DNA from: an uncultured Cuneatibacter sp. | GTDB lineage: Bacteria > Bacillota > Clostridia > Lachnospirales > Lachnospiraceae | DNA length: 64,000 nt | Direction: 5' to 3' | Assembly (NCBI GenBank): GCA_934234215.1 | Contig: CAKQHB010000002.1 | Span: 127,211-191,210, forward strand | Shown: in pieces, positions 1-7,286 of the stretch | How positions within the stretch are numbered: the stretch's first letter is position 1 | How the letters are laid out: each line of letters begins with the position of its first letter | Made by a program: the position numbers and the translations under genes | The notes under the pieces: model-generated | What the model saw: only the letters and a program-made list of their open reading frames with translations | What the model was told of the DNA's origin: nothing | Database searches by the model: none

Positions 1-456
1 ATCAGTCAGAATCTTGGTGCACGAAAAGTAAGCAGAGCGAAAAAAGGAGCAGCCATCGGCGTTTTCGGCGGCGTTGCCATCGCAGAGTTGATTGGCTTGG
101 GCTTCTTCTTATTCACAGCACCGCTCATCCGGTTCTTCGTGGATGTGCCGGAATCCGTTGCATTTGGTGTGACACAGGCGCATACGACGACATTGTTCTA
201 CTGCCTGCTGGCATTCTCCCACTGTGCGGCCGGTGTGCTGCGAGGGTGTGGTAAATCTGTCGTACCGATGATGACCATGCTCATTTGCTGGTGCGGTGTC
301 CGCGTTGTGTATGTCAATACCGCGCTGCGGATTCACCATGTATTCGGCATGATTGCGTGGGCATATCCGCTGACATGGTGCCTGAGTACAATTGTGTTCC
401 TGGCATGTATGCTGAGAATGGATTGGGAGCACGCGTTGACGGGGCTGAGAAACTAA
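1..456 (+). CDS. MATE family efflux transporter, C-terminal part (start outside window)
   Basis: The frame is open from the first base, so this is the last 151 residues of a longer protein, probably about 450 residues. It starts ISQNLGARK, which matches the QNxGA loop found at the middle of MATE (MOP superfamily) cation/drug antiporters, and continues with several hydrophobic segments and AGVLRGCGKSVVPM, the G-x-LRGxG-x-x-x-x-P motif seen late in these pumps. MATE proteins export drugs or metabolites across the cytoplasmic membrane in exchange for Na+ or H+. Substrate cannot be read from this piece. The protein ends with a short polar tail (DWEHALTGLRN). Nothing downstream appears to be co-transcribed. 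Family assignment is solid; substrate is unknown. Confidence 0.85.
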   Translation: MSQNLGARKVSRAKKGAAIGVFGGVAIAELIGLGFFLFTAPLIRFFVDVPESVAFGVTQAHTTTLFYCLLAFSHCAAGVLRGCGKSVVPMMTMLICWCGVRVVYVNTALRIHHVFGMIAWAYPLTWCLSTIVFLACMLRMDWEHALTGLRN

Positions 457-502
457 ATTTCGGAATTGCAGATACATACAACACAAGGAAGGTCGATAGA
501 AC

Positions 503-622
503 CTGAAAAAGCAATACGGAAATGCATTGAAAGAGTACTAAGGAAACCTTTTGCTCGTGGGAATCAATTATAATAAAGCAACGAAAAAACAGGAATGTGT
601 AATTGAAGCTGTAGAAAAATAA
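503..622 (+). pseudogene. Decayed C-terminal scrap, possibly of an AAA-ATPase/PD-(D/E)XK nuclease (DUF1703-like) gene
   Basis: One frame reads LKKQYGNALKEY, then an in-frame TAA, then GNLLLVGINYNKATKKQE followed by CVIEAVEK and a terminal TAA. The phrase LLVGINYNKATKK resembles the tail of the large AAA-ATPase-like/PD-(D/E)XK nuclease proteins that are abundant and often broken in gut Clostridia. Upstream of this stretch the frame is closed by another stop, and no start codon or ribosome site precedes it. I read it as the residue of a deleted gene between the MATE pump and the DUF523 gene. The family match is from memory of the motif and is tentative; the internal stop is directly visible. 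Confidence 0.4.
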
Positions 623-661
623 CCGTGAGATACGGAAGCGTTTTACTGGAGTATATACACT

Positions 662-1096
662 ATGAAGATTTTAGTCAGCGCCTGTCTGTTAGGCGAAAAC
701 TGCAAGTACAGCGGCGGCAATAATGACAACAAGAAGGTTCACGATTTTGTGCAGGGACACGAGGTGGTTCCGGTCTGTCCGGAGGTTCTGGGCGGTCTGC
801 CGACACCGCGCTGTCCATCGGAGATTGTGAATGGCGTTGTTACAAACAGAGAGGGTGTCTGCGTCAATCGGGAGTTTCGAAGCGGCGCAGCGAAAGCACT
901 TGAGATTGCGATGGAAAAGAAGGTTGATCTTGCAATTTTGCAGTCCCGCAGTCCGAGTTGTGGCGTGAAGGAGATTTACGATGGGACGTTTTCTGGTACA
1001 AAGATAGCGGGGCAGGGCGTTTTTGCGAAGATGTTACTGGATGCAGGTGTGAAGGTTCTGGATCTGGAAGATGTGCCGGAGAAGAAATTGCAGTAA
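662..1096 (+). CDS. DUF523 family protein (YbbK-like)
   Basis: A complete 144-residue protein beginning MKILVSACLLGENCKYSGG, the signature opening of the DUF523 family (V-S-A-C-L-L-G-x-x-C-x-Y). Conserved features visible are the two early cysteines in SACLLGENC, the CPEVLGGLPTPR segment, and the ILQSRSPSCGVKEIYDGTF block (family: L-K-x-x-S-P-S-C-G). The function of the family is not established; the conserved cysteines suggest metal or Fe-S binding, which is inference. The start has GGAG ten bases upstream. It is a single gene: the upstream neighbour is a gene remnant and a two-way terminator follows. Confidence 0.9.
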   Translation: MKILVSACLLGENCKYSGGNNDNKKVHDFVQGHEVVPVCPEVLGGLPTPRCPSEIVNGVVTNREGVCVNREFRSGAAKALEIAMEKKVDLAILQSRSPSCGVKEIYDGTFSGTKIAGQGVFAKMLLDAGVKVLDLEDVPEKKLQ

Positions 1097-1203
1097 ATTT
1101 TTGTTTGACTTTTTGAATAGCTCGAGGTTGGGATATGAGATGTGTGAGAACATCATCATTGAGTGTTGTGCGGAATCGTCCTTGTAACTGTTCCTGCGCA
1201 TAA

Positions 1204-1260
1204 TAAAAAAGTGATCCGATACGGTTTCATTTGCCATATCGAATCGCTTTTTTTATTTTT
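1204..1260. terminator. Bidirectional Rho-independent terminator
   Basis: An A-rich left arm (AAAAAAGTGATCCGATAcgg) pairs, with a few G-T pairs, with a right arm ccATATCGAATCGCTTTTTT, leaving T-runs on both strands. It lies between the plus-strand DUF523 gene and the convergent minus-strand small membrane protein gene and can serve both. Confidence 0.8.
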
Positions 1261-1483
1261 CTTTTTTGAAAAACTCAATCGCCAGAATCAAAAATCCAAA
1301 AACAACGATCAAAATAGCAATCACAAAAATAGGCATCAGTCCCATTTCAGACACCGTTGTCAAAAAACGTCCGGGAGGAGTCGCCCAGCTGCTGACTAAA
1401 TTATTGCTGGCAGCAAACATAACAGCCAGCGTCCAAATACTACCGATCAAAGAAAGAAAACCACCGATCATTACTCGCTTCAT
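1253..1483 (-). CDS. Small two-helix membrane protein, unknown function
   Basis: A 76-residue protein with two hydrophobic segments, roughly residues 5-26 (IGGFLSLIGSIWTLAVMFAA) and 50-70 (PIFVIAILIVVFGFLILAI), and a positively charged end (EFFKKEK), so both termini probably face the cytoplasm. The start is preceded by GGAGG at the right distance (TTTGGAGGTTTGACATG), which is why I accept it as real despite its size. I do not recognise a family. Its 3' end overlaps the shared terminator. The roughly 170 bases between it and the next minus-strand gene upstream contain no other gene that I can see. Confidence 0.6.
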   Translation of the reverse strand: MKRVMIGGFLSLIGSIWTLAVMFAASNNLVSSWATPPGRFLTTVSEMGLMPIFVIAILIVVFGFLILAIEFFKKEK

Positions 1484-1652
1484 GTCAAACCTCCAAAGAT
1501 ATTTACTTCGGGACCCGCATCTAGCCCCTGCGCATGAACCGATGCGCCATACAGATCATACAGATCAATGCTCATAAGAAAGTGCAGGAAACGGAGCACG
1601 TTGTTCCGGGACACGCTCTATTCTGTTTATTAAAGATTTTTGAATTCCGTGT

Positions 1653-2279
1653 TTACTCTGCTGTAAACGTAATCAACTCCGCCGCATAGGGCAGTGTCTC
1701 GATCCACTCACACAGGGTGTGCCATTCTGCCAGCTTATGATTCTTTCTCGCGTGATAGATGTTGATGAGTGTTTCATAGTTCATCGTGCAGGTACGAGTC
1801 TGGTTGTAGCTGCTGGGCAGCAGCTGGATCATGTCGTACCAGTCCTCTTTGTTCTTGCCGTTTTCCATATAGCGCAGACGGATCTCTTCCAGCTTAGCAA
1901 CAACGGTTTCCATGTAGGCGTAAGTGGAAGGAGTCATGTGATCGCAGGAAAAATCGTCCATAGAGAACGGCTTGCTATGGATCTTATGCATGGTGCTGGT
2001 GGAGTTTGCAACGGTTGCAATCTTATAAGTGTCGTACTCTTTCCACCAGTAGAGCGGTGCAGTAATGTCTACAGAGACAAATACCATACGCAGATATTTG
2101 CGGTGGTCACTGCCTGCGCGGGCCAGTCTCTTTGCTAGACTCAGGTCATTGGGACCCAGAATATAATTGCCGTTTTCGTCGTAGGAGCTGTCCATACGAG
2201 CCCAGCTGTTCATGGGATTGCGGGCACCGCGGATGGCATTTTCCAGGTTCATCACGGAGTCTCTTGCAACTTGTAACAT
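1653..2279 (-). CDS. ThyX-fold protein lacking the ThyX signature
   Basis: 208 residues. The middle reads VSVDITAPLYWWKEYDTYKI (from about residue 69) followed by ATVANSTSTMH, which lines up with the flavin-dependent thymidylate synthase region where ThyX has xxxPLFVxRQWxRHRxxSxNexS. The C-terminal part (LPSSYNQTRTCTMNYETLIN then IYHARKNHKLAEWHTL) matches the ThyX LPxxxxTxxxxTxNxRxLxxFxxxRxxxxAQxEIR region. The RHR and the A-Q-x-E-I-R residues are replaced, so canonical dUMP/FAD chemistry cannot be assumed. Similar proteins occur in Clostridia and their phages, usually as hypothetical. Start supported by GGAGG. Function unknown; fold assignment is my inference from the pattern. Confidence 0.6.
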   Translation of the reverse strand: MLQVARDSVMNLENAIRGARNPMNSWARMDSSYDENGNYILGPNDLSLAKRLARAGSDHRKYLRMVFVSVDITAPLYWWKEYDTYKIATVANSTSTMHKIHSKPFSMDDFSCDHMTPSTYAYMETVVAKLEEIRLRYMENGKNKEDWYDMIQLLPSSYNQTRTCTMNYETLINIYHARKNHKLAEWHTLCEWIETLPYAAELITFTAE

Positions 2280-2318
2280 AGTATTCCTCCAAAAATAAAA
2301 GTAGTGTTTTCCACAATA

Positions 2319-2347
2319 CAGCCGAAGCGAATGGTTCGCTCCGGCTG
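2319..2347 (-). terminator. Strong hairpin between carbamate kinase and ThyX-like genes
   Basis: CAGCCGAAGCGAA-tgg-TTCGCTCCGGCTG forms a 13-bp stem with one mismatch. It has only an A-run after it on the plus strand and no clear T-run on the minus strand, so it may slow or process the minus-strand transcript rather than end it. Confidence 0.45.
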
Positions 2348-2385
2348 CGAGAAAAAAGTGACTTGTTCAGTTTACGAGACGAAAA

Positions 2386-3321
2386 TTATGCGTTCTCGAT
2401 GATCGTGCCGGTCTTTCCAGCAAGCCCCTCTTTTGCCTTCTCGATGGAAGTGATGATCGCTTTCCGTCCGGGAGCCCCCTCTACGAAGGAAACGGCTGCT
2501 GCCAGCTTCGGCAGACGGGATTCTGCTGCCAGATGTCCCTCGTCAACGAGTTCCTTTGCCTCAGAGACGGACAGCTTGCCGAGAACCTTTTCCTCCGGTG
2601 TGCCGGGGTGAATGGTCATCTGATCGGAAACGCTCAGGAACAGCAGCAGCTCTGCATCGGTCTCCTGTGCGAGAAGTGCGGCAACCGCATCCTTCTCAAT
2701 GATGGCGCTGGCACCTTTCAGACGAGTACCCTGCTCGATGACAGGGATTCCACCGCCACCGCATGCGATGACGATCTGTCCGGCATCTGCCAGTGTGCGA
2801 ATCGTATCGATCTCATAGATCTCTAACGGCTTCGGGGAAGCGATGGCACGTACATAGCCATGCTCGGTCTCAACAACGTGATTGCCCTTGAGAACTTCGG
2901 CATCGGCTTCTTCTTTTGTCATGTAGTGTCCGATGGTCTTGATCGGATCGTTGAAAGCGCGGTCAAAAGGATCTACCTTTACCTGAGAGATCAGAGTAGC
3001 GACCGGCTTATAAATACCGCGGTTCAGCAGCTCGGTACGGATCTCGTTCTGCAGATCGTAACCGATATAACCCTGACTCATGGCATCACAGACAGACATG
3101 GGCGCTGCGGTATATTCCGGATGTGTCTTGGAAAATTCATACATGGAAGCATGGATCATACCAACCTGGGGTCCGTTACTGTGTGTGATGATGACGTCAT
3201 ATTTTGCTTCTACCAGATCTGCAATCGCACTGGCAGCATCGCGGACAGCAACTTTTTGCTCCGGGAGAGTACGACCGAATGCATTTCTTCCGAGTGCAAC
3301 AACAATTCTCTGCTTTTTCAT
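2386..3321 (-). CDS. arcC: Carbamate kinase
   Basis: A full-length 311-residue carbamate kinase, the enzyme that makes ATP from carbamoyl phosphate and ADP in arginine, agmatine or purine/allantoin breakdown. Visible family blocks are the N-terminal nucleotide-binding VVALGRNAFG, ITHSNGPQVG, SMSQGYIGYDLQ-like (residues AMSQGYIGYDLQNEI), VIACGGGGIPV, and IEKDAVAALLAQ with the aspartate that contacts nucleotide. In place of the usual GGNAL the first loop is GRNAF. No arginine deiminase or ornithine carbamoyltransferase lies beside it, so the source of carbamoyl phosphate is not shown here. The start follows GGAGG; an extended -10 promoter lies just upstream. Confidence 0.93.
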   Translation of the reverse strand: MKKQRIVVALGRNAFGRTLPEQKVAVRDAASAIADLVEAKYDVIITHSNGPQVGMIHASMYEFSKTHPEYTAAPMSVCDAMSQGYIGYDLQNEIRTELLNRGIYKPVATLISQVKVDPFDRAFNDPIKTIGHYMTKEEADAEVLKGNHVVETEHGYVRAIASPKPLEIYEIDTIRTLADAGQIVIACGGGGIPVIEQGTRLKGASAIIEKDAVAALLAQETDAELLLFLSVSDQMTIHPGTPEEKVLGKLSVSEAKELVDEGHLAAESRLPKLAAAVSFVEGAPGRKAIITSIEKAKEGLAGKTGTIIENA

Positions 3322-3363
3322 GATATTGAAATACCTCCATTTATTCCGGTGACTTTACGAAAA

Positions 3364-3372
3364 AGTATACCA
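3364..3372 (-). promoter_or_regulatory. Extended -10 promoter for arcC
   Basis: Read on the minus strand the bases are TGGTATACT, a TGn-TATACT extended -10 box about 43 bases before the arcC start. No good -35 box is visible at 17 bases, as is common for extended -10 promoters. Confidence 0.5.
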
Positions 3373-3407
3373 TAATTTTTCGGGATTGGCTACTGAAAAA
3401 ATCAAAC

Positions 3408-4211
3408 TCAGATTGGATACAGGCGCGGTTTTCGATTTTCGAAGACAGCATAGTAGTGGAAACCGCAGCGGGCAAGCATCTCGGAAAGCTTGGAAAAGTC
3501 TGCGCCGATTCTGGTGGGATCATGTCCGTCGGATCCAATCGTGATCAGTTCTCCGTCCATCTCGCGGTAGCGCAGCAGAATCTCCGGTTCCGGATTCGGA
3601 AATGGGAAGCCATCTTTCATACCGGCTGTATTGACTTCCAGACCGATGCCTTTGTCAATGAGCTTGCGCAGGATCGTCTCGATGATGTCCCAGTAGTCGC
3701 CGATGTCATAAGGCGCGCCCTCTCTGCGTCCATAGCGGCAAATATAGTCCAAATGTCCGCACACATCATATCCGTCAAAACGGCAGACATTTTCATAGAG
3801 TGTCTCATAATAACGCAGATAGGCTTCTTTTGGACTGCGTTTTTTCCAATAAGAAGCATCATAGGGATCTTCCCCGTCTACCAGATGGGTCGAACCGATG
3901 ATAAAATCAAAAGGCAGCTGCTTCTCCCAAAATTTCTGAATCGAGGTGGCAGCAGCTTTTTGTAATCCCAGTTCGATTCCGGCGAGAACACGGATCTGCC
4001 CATCGTAACGCGCCTTTGCATCCTGCAAAGCACGCACATAGGATTCTGGTTCTAACTGAAACAGTCCGGGCACAGGAAAATCCAAGTCATGATGATCGGT
4101 AATCGTGATCGTATTCAGACCAGCAGCGATGGCAGCCTGAATCTGAGCGTCCAGCGGAGAATCGGAATCGCTGGAAAATGAGGTGTGGGTATGACAGTCC
4201 ACTAAGATCAT
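3408..4211 (-). CDS. Histidinol-phosphatase-type PHP domain phosphatase (HisJ/HisK family)
   Basis: 267 residues, the usual size for HisJ-type histidinol phosphatases. The metal ligands of the PHP fold are all visible in order: DCHTHTSFSSDS (HxH), TITDHHDLDF, the glutamate in LAGIELGLQ, the histidine of IGSTHLVDGEDPY, the GHLDYICRYGR block and the terminal GSDGHDPTRIG. It would dephosphorylate histidinol phosphate or a similar phosphomonoester; no other his genes are nearby, so the substrate is open. Its start lies 13 bases after the stop of the AAA+ ATPase gene with AAGGAGG directly over that gap, so the two are an operon. Confidence 0.85.
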   Translation of the reverse strand: MILVDCHTHTSFSSDSDSPLDAQIQAAIAAGLNTITITDHHDLDFPVPGLFQLEPESYVRALQDAKARYDGQIRVLAGIELGLQKAAATSIQKFWEKQLPFDFIIGSTHLVDGEDPYDASYWKKRSPKEAYLRYYETLYENVCRFDGYDVCGHLDYICRYGRREGAPYDIGDYWDIIETILRKLIDKGIGLEVNTAGMKDGFPFPNPEPEILLRYREMDGELITIGSDGHDPTRIGADFSKLSEMLARCGFHYYAVFENRKPRLYPI

Positions 4212-4224
4212 AAAGCCTCCTTAA

Positions 4225-5706
4225 TTAGTCCTCTGTCGGAGCGTCTGCGATATCGTCCGCTTCGATCGTCAACAGCATATCGTCGGTGAGCGTCGTATTG
4301 GAATCCTTTTGCAGCGCTGCGAGACGATTTGCCTGACGGACAACCGCCTGCTCGAACAGGTTGCGTGCCTCTCTGGCATTTGCGAAGTTTTCCGGCTTTT
4401 CTGCGCAGCGTTTTTCAAAATGCTGCTGCAGGCGAGCCTTTGCCTCATCCGAGAGCCGGAACTGATTTTTGTCACACATGCTGGCAAAGATTGCGGTCAG
4501 TTCTTCGGCAGAATAATCCTCGAAATAAATAAAACGGTTGAAGCGGGAACGAAGACCGGGGTTGGAGTCCAAAAACTCTTCCATCAGATCCGGGTATCCG
4601 GCGACAACGACAACGAGATCCTTGCGGTGATCTTCCATACCCTTTAAGAGCGTATCCACCGCTTCCTGGCCGAAATCATTTTCACCACGTTTTGCAGTCA
4701 GGGTATATGCTTCGTCAATAAATAAAACGCCGCCAAGCGCTTCCTCGATGACCTGAGTGGTCTTTGTGGCGGTCTGGCCGACATAACCGGATACCAGACT
4801 GGCGCGGTCCACTTCTACAAGATGTCCCTTTTTCAGAAGTCCGAGACCGGCATAAATTTCAGAAAGCATCCGTGCAACCGTTGTTTTACCGGTACCGGGA
4901 TTGCCGGAAAAAACCATGTGCAGTGTGACAGAAGTAGCAGAAAATCCGCGTTCCTCCCGCAGCTTGCGAATGCGGATCAGGTTGACAAGGCTGGCAATTT
5001 CTTCTTTTACCTGTGTCAGTCCCACAAGACTGTTCAGCTCATCTAAGATCTCCTCGATGGAGCGGGGCGGCTTCACCGGAGCTGTCTCTGCGGCACGATC
5101 CGAAATGGGTGTCACGGCAGGACCGGATGTGGCAGGTTTGCCCTGAGGGATCGGCGCGGTAGCATCCTGATAAGAAGCGAGCCATGCGGGAAAATCAAAT
5201 CCGGGACGATAGACGTCCATTTTTTTCAGATAGTCGGTCATGAGGTTGGTGTAAGCTGTGTACAGACGCACCATCTGAAAACGGCTGACGGCATCATCTG
5301 CGATAAAAGCTTCTCCGATGCGGGAAAAGAAAGCAACACACGCCTGACCGAAGGAAGTCTCTCGACCTTTCAGACGGTTCGTCAGATCCATGCGGATAAA
5401 CTCCTGTACGCAGCGCGGTACTTTCGAAGAGAAGCTGACGCTTCCGAGCTGCTTGGCATAATACTGCTGTTCCAGATACTCTCTGGAATCCGGATAGGAC
5501 ATGACAGAGCGCAGGAACTCCCACTGATAGCGGGACAGCACACCGTCACAGTATCCGAGATACAGCAGGAAGTATTTCCATTCCAGACGCATACAGTCTG
5601 CCAGAGACATCGCCTGATTCTGGTAAACGCCGCCTTTTTTCTGTAAGTCATCGCAAAGAGACAGCATAGCGGCAGATTCTCTCTTAATAGATGCGGTTAA
5701 ATCCAT
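4225..5706 (-). CDS. CbxX/SpoVK-type AAA+ ATPase with N-terminal helical domain
   Basis: 493 residues. The N-terminal ~190 residues are helical and unrelated to the ATPase (MRLEWKYFLLYLGYCDGV...), with a proline/threonine-rich spacer near 190-215. From about 220 to 480 it is an AAA+ module of the CbxX/CfqX/SpoVK group: SLVGLTQVKEEI, Walker A SGNPGTGKTTVAR, pore-loop region SGYVGQTATKT, Walker B GGVLFIDEAYTL, sensor-1 VVVAGYPDLM, and arginine finger NPGLRSRFNRFI. Such ATPases remodel proteins (Rubisco activase CbbX, SpoVK in sporulation, ESX EccA). Partner unknown. A consensus promoter stands upstream, and the PHP phosphatase gene follows in the same operon. Confidence 0.85.
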   Translation of the reverse strand: MDLTASIKRESAAMLSLCDDLQKKGGVYQNQAMSLADCMRLEWKYFLLYLGYCDGVLSRYQWEFLRSVMSYPDSREYLEQQYYAKQLGSVSFSSKVPRCVQEFIRMDLTNRLKGRETSFGQACVAFFSRIGEAFIADDAVSRFQMVRLYTAYTNLMTDYLKKMDVYRPGFDFPAWLASYQDATAPIPQGKPATSGPAVTPISDRAAETAPVKPPRSIEEILDELNSLVGLTQVKEEIASLVNLIRIRKLREERGFSATSVTLHMVFSGNPGTGKTTVARMLSEIYAGLGLLKKGHLVEVDRASLVSGYVGQTATKTTQVIEEALGGVLFIDEAYTLTAKRGENDFGQEAVDTLLKGMEDHRKDLVVVVAGYPDLMEEFLDSNPGLRSRFNRFIYFEDYSAEELTAIFASMCDKNQFRLSDEAKARLQQHFEKRCAEKPENFANAREARNLFEQAVVRQANRLAALQKDSNTTLTDDMLLTIEADDIADAPTED

Positions 5707-5770
5707 GTTTTCCTCCGGATAATAAAATCATTTGATTGTGGCTGTGCAGATCTCAGACAGCCATAAAATT

Positions 5771-5799
5771 AGAATAAAACACGAGCCGCCGAAAGTCAA
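5771..5799 (-). promoter_or_regulatory. Sigma-A promoter for the AAA+ ATPase/PHP operon
   Basis: On the minus strand TTGACT (5799-5794), a 17-base spacer, then TATTCT (5776-5771). It points into the ATPase gene, about 65 bases before its start. Confidence 0.65.
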
Positions 5800-5877
5800 T
5801 GAAAGGGACTTGTTTTTTCAAAAAACGGGAAATCTCGCAAAAAAAACAGAAAAGTTGAAAAATGATGGAAAAAGCTC

Positions 5878-5906
5878 TTGCCTTTTACATCCAAAAAGAG
5901 TAAAAT
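5878..5906 (+). promoter_or_regulatory. Sigma-A promoter for gap
   Basis: TTGCCT, a 17-base spacer and TAAAAT, placed about 72 bases upstream of the gap start codon and diverging from the ATPase promoter. The surrounding A/T-rich tract upstream could act as an UP element. Confidence 0.65.
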
Positions 5907-5978
5907 GATATCGATTTAACAATAGAATATAGTGCAGCAGTTTGCAGCATTATAAAAAATTCTAGGAGGAAATTCGAC

Positions 5979-7016
5979 ATGGCAGTAAAAGTAGCAATCA
6001 ATGGATTTGGCCGTATTGGTCGTCTGGCTTTCAGACAGATGTTTGGCGCAGAAGGATATGATGTTGTTGCAATCAACGACCTGACAAAGCCTTCTATGCT
6101 GGCTGACTTATTAAAGTATGATACCGCTCAGGGTGGATATTGCGGAAGAATCGGTGAGAACCTGCACACTGTAGAAGCAGATGATGAAGCAAACACCATC
6201 ACTGTTGACGGTAAGGTTCTGACTATCTATAAAGAGGCAGATGCTTCCAAGCTTCCTTGGGGCGAGATCGGCGTAGATGTAGTTCTGGAGTGTACTGGTT
6301 TCTATACCTCCAAGGAGAAGTCTATGGCACACATCACTGCTGGTGCTAAGAAGGTAGTTATCTCTGCACCTGCTGGTAAGGATCTGAAGACGATCGTTTA
6401 CAGTGTAAACCAGGATACTCTGACCGCTGAAGATCAGATCATCTCCGCAGCTTCTTGTACCACGAACTGCCTGGCTCCTATGGCAAAGGCTCTGAATGAC
6501 TACGCTCCGATCCAGTCCGGTATCATGAGCACCATTCATGCTTACACTGGTGATCAGATGATCCTGGATGGTCCTCACAGAAAGGGTGACCTGAGAAGAG
6601 CACGTGCTGGCGCTGCTAACATCGTTCCGAACTCCACCGGTGCTGCAAAGGCAATCGGTCTGGTTATTCCGGAACTGAACGGCAAGCTGATCGGTTCCGC
6701 ACAGCGTGTACCGGTTCCGACTGGTTCCACCACTATCCTGACTGCAGTTGTTAAGGGTACTGATGTAACTGTTGATGGCATCAATGCTGCAATGAAGGCT
6801 GCTTCTTCTGAGTCCTTCGGTTACAACACTGATCCGATCGTATCTTCCGACGTTATCGGTATGAGATATGGTTCTCTGTTCGATGCAACTCAGACCATGG
6901 TATCTCCGATCGCTGATGATCTGTACGAAGTACAGGTTGTTTCTTGGTATGATAACGAGAATTCTTACACCAGCCAGATGGTTCGTACTATCAAGTACTT
7001 CGCTGAGTTAGGCTAA
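5979..7016 (+). CDS. gap: Glyceraldehyde-3-phosphate dehydrogenase
   Basis: 345 residues, a normal GAPDH. The NAD-binding start VKVAINGFGRIGRLAFRQ, the catalytic cysteine in SAASCTTNCLAPMAKAL, the histidine region STIHAYTGDQM and the C-terminal WYDNENSYTSQMVRT are all present. It converts glyceraldehyde-3-phosphate, NAD and phosphate to 1,3-bisphosphoglycerate in glycolysis. AGGAGG precedes the start. Codon use is strongly biased towards highly expressed codons (many GGT, GCT, CTG), as for pgk and tpi. A very strong terminator follows, so gap is probably mostly transcribed alone, with pgk downstream receiving its own or read-through transcription. Confidence 0.97.
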   Translation: MAVKVAINGFGRIGRLAFRQMFGAEGYDVVAINDLTKPSMLADLLKYDTAQGGYCGRIGENLHTVEADDEANTITVDGKVLTIYKEADASKLPWGEIGVDVVLECTGFYTSKEKSMAHITAGAKKVVISAPAGKDLKTIVYSVNQDTLTAEDQIISAASCTTNCLAPMAKALNDYAPIQSGIMSTIHAYTGDQMILDGPHRKGDLRRARAGAANIVPNSTGAAKAIGLVIPELNGKLIGSAQRVPVPTGSTTILTAVVKGTDVTVDGINAAMKAASSESFGYNTDPIVSSDVIGMRYGSLFDATQTMVSPIADDLYEVQVVSWYDNENSYTSQMVRTIKYFAELG

Positions 7017-7088
7017 TTTTTCTCTCGTAATTCATATTTCGGTGGACAGGCTTTTGCCTGATACACGAAAATGAGAAAGACTCATAAA

Positions 7089-7117
7089 GGGTCCGGTCTT
7101 TGGACCGGACCCTTTTT
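7089..7117 (+). terminator. Rho-independent terminator after gap
   Basis: A perfect 10-bp GC-rich stem, GGGTCCGGTC-tttg-GACCGGACCC, followed directly by TTTTT. The T-run is also the first bases of the inverted repeat that opens the next element. Confidence 0.9.
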
Positions 7118-7252
7118 CACTTTATAGGAAATTGCGTTGCATTTCCTATAAAGTGAAAAAGCGCTCCACGTGGACCGCACTGCGGTGAAATGAAACCTGT
7201 CGTTTCACGACTCGCCGCAGGCGGAGAATCCTGCAAAGCAGGATTCTATTTT
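7113..7252 (+). repeat. Structured intergenic element, copy A, in the pgk leader
   Basis: It opens with a perfect 20-bp inverted repeat: TTTTTCACTTTATAGGAAAT (7113-7132) and ATTTCCTATAAAGTGAAAAA (7141-7160), 8-base loop. Then comes GCGCTCCACGTGGACCGCAC, a nested stem (CTGCGG outside, TGAAAC/GTTTCA inside, closed by CCGCAG, about 7180-7220) and a terminal hairpin AGAATCCTGC-aaa-GCAGGATTCT (7225-7247) followed by a T-rich run. The same order of parts recurs at 45206-45322 with different stem sequences but kept pairing. The last hairpin looks like a terminator and sits 35 bases before the pgk ribosome site, so it could attenuate pgk. Confidence 0.7.
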
Positions 7253-7286
7253 AATAATCGCATTTCATAAAAAGGAGATGTTTATC

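Noticed and set aside
1484..1652. Short inverted bits (for example ACCGATGCGCC) suggesting a tRNA remnant
   Set aside because: No cloverleaf, no T-loop GGTTCRA sequence; nothing can be supported here.
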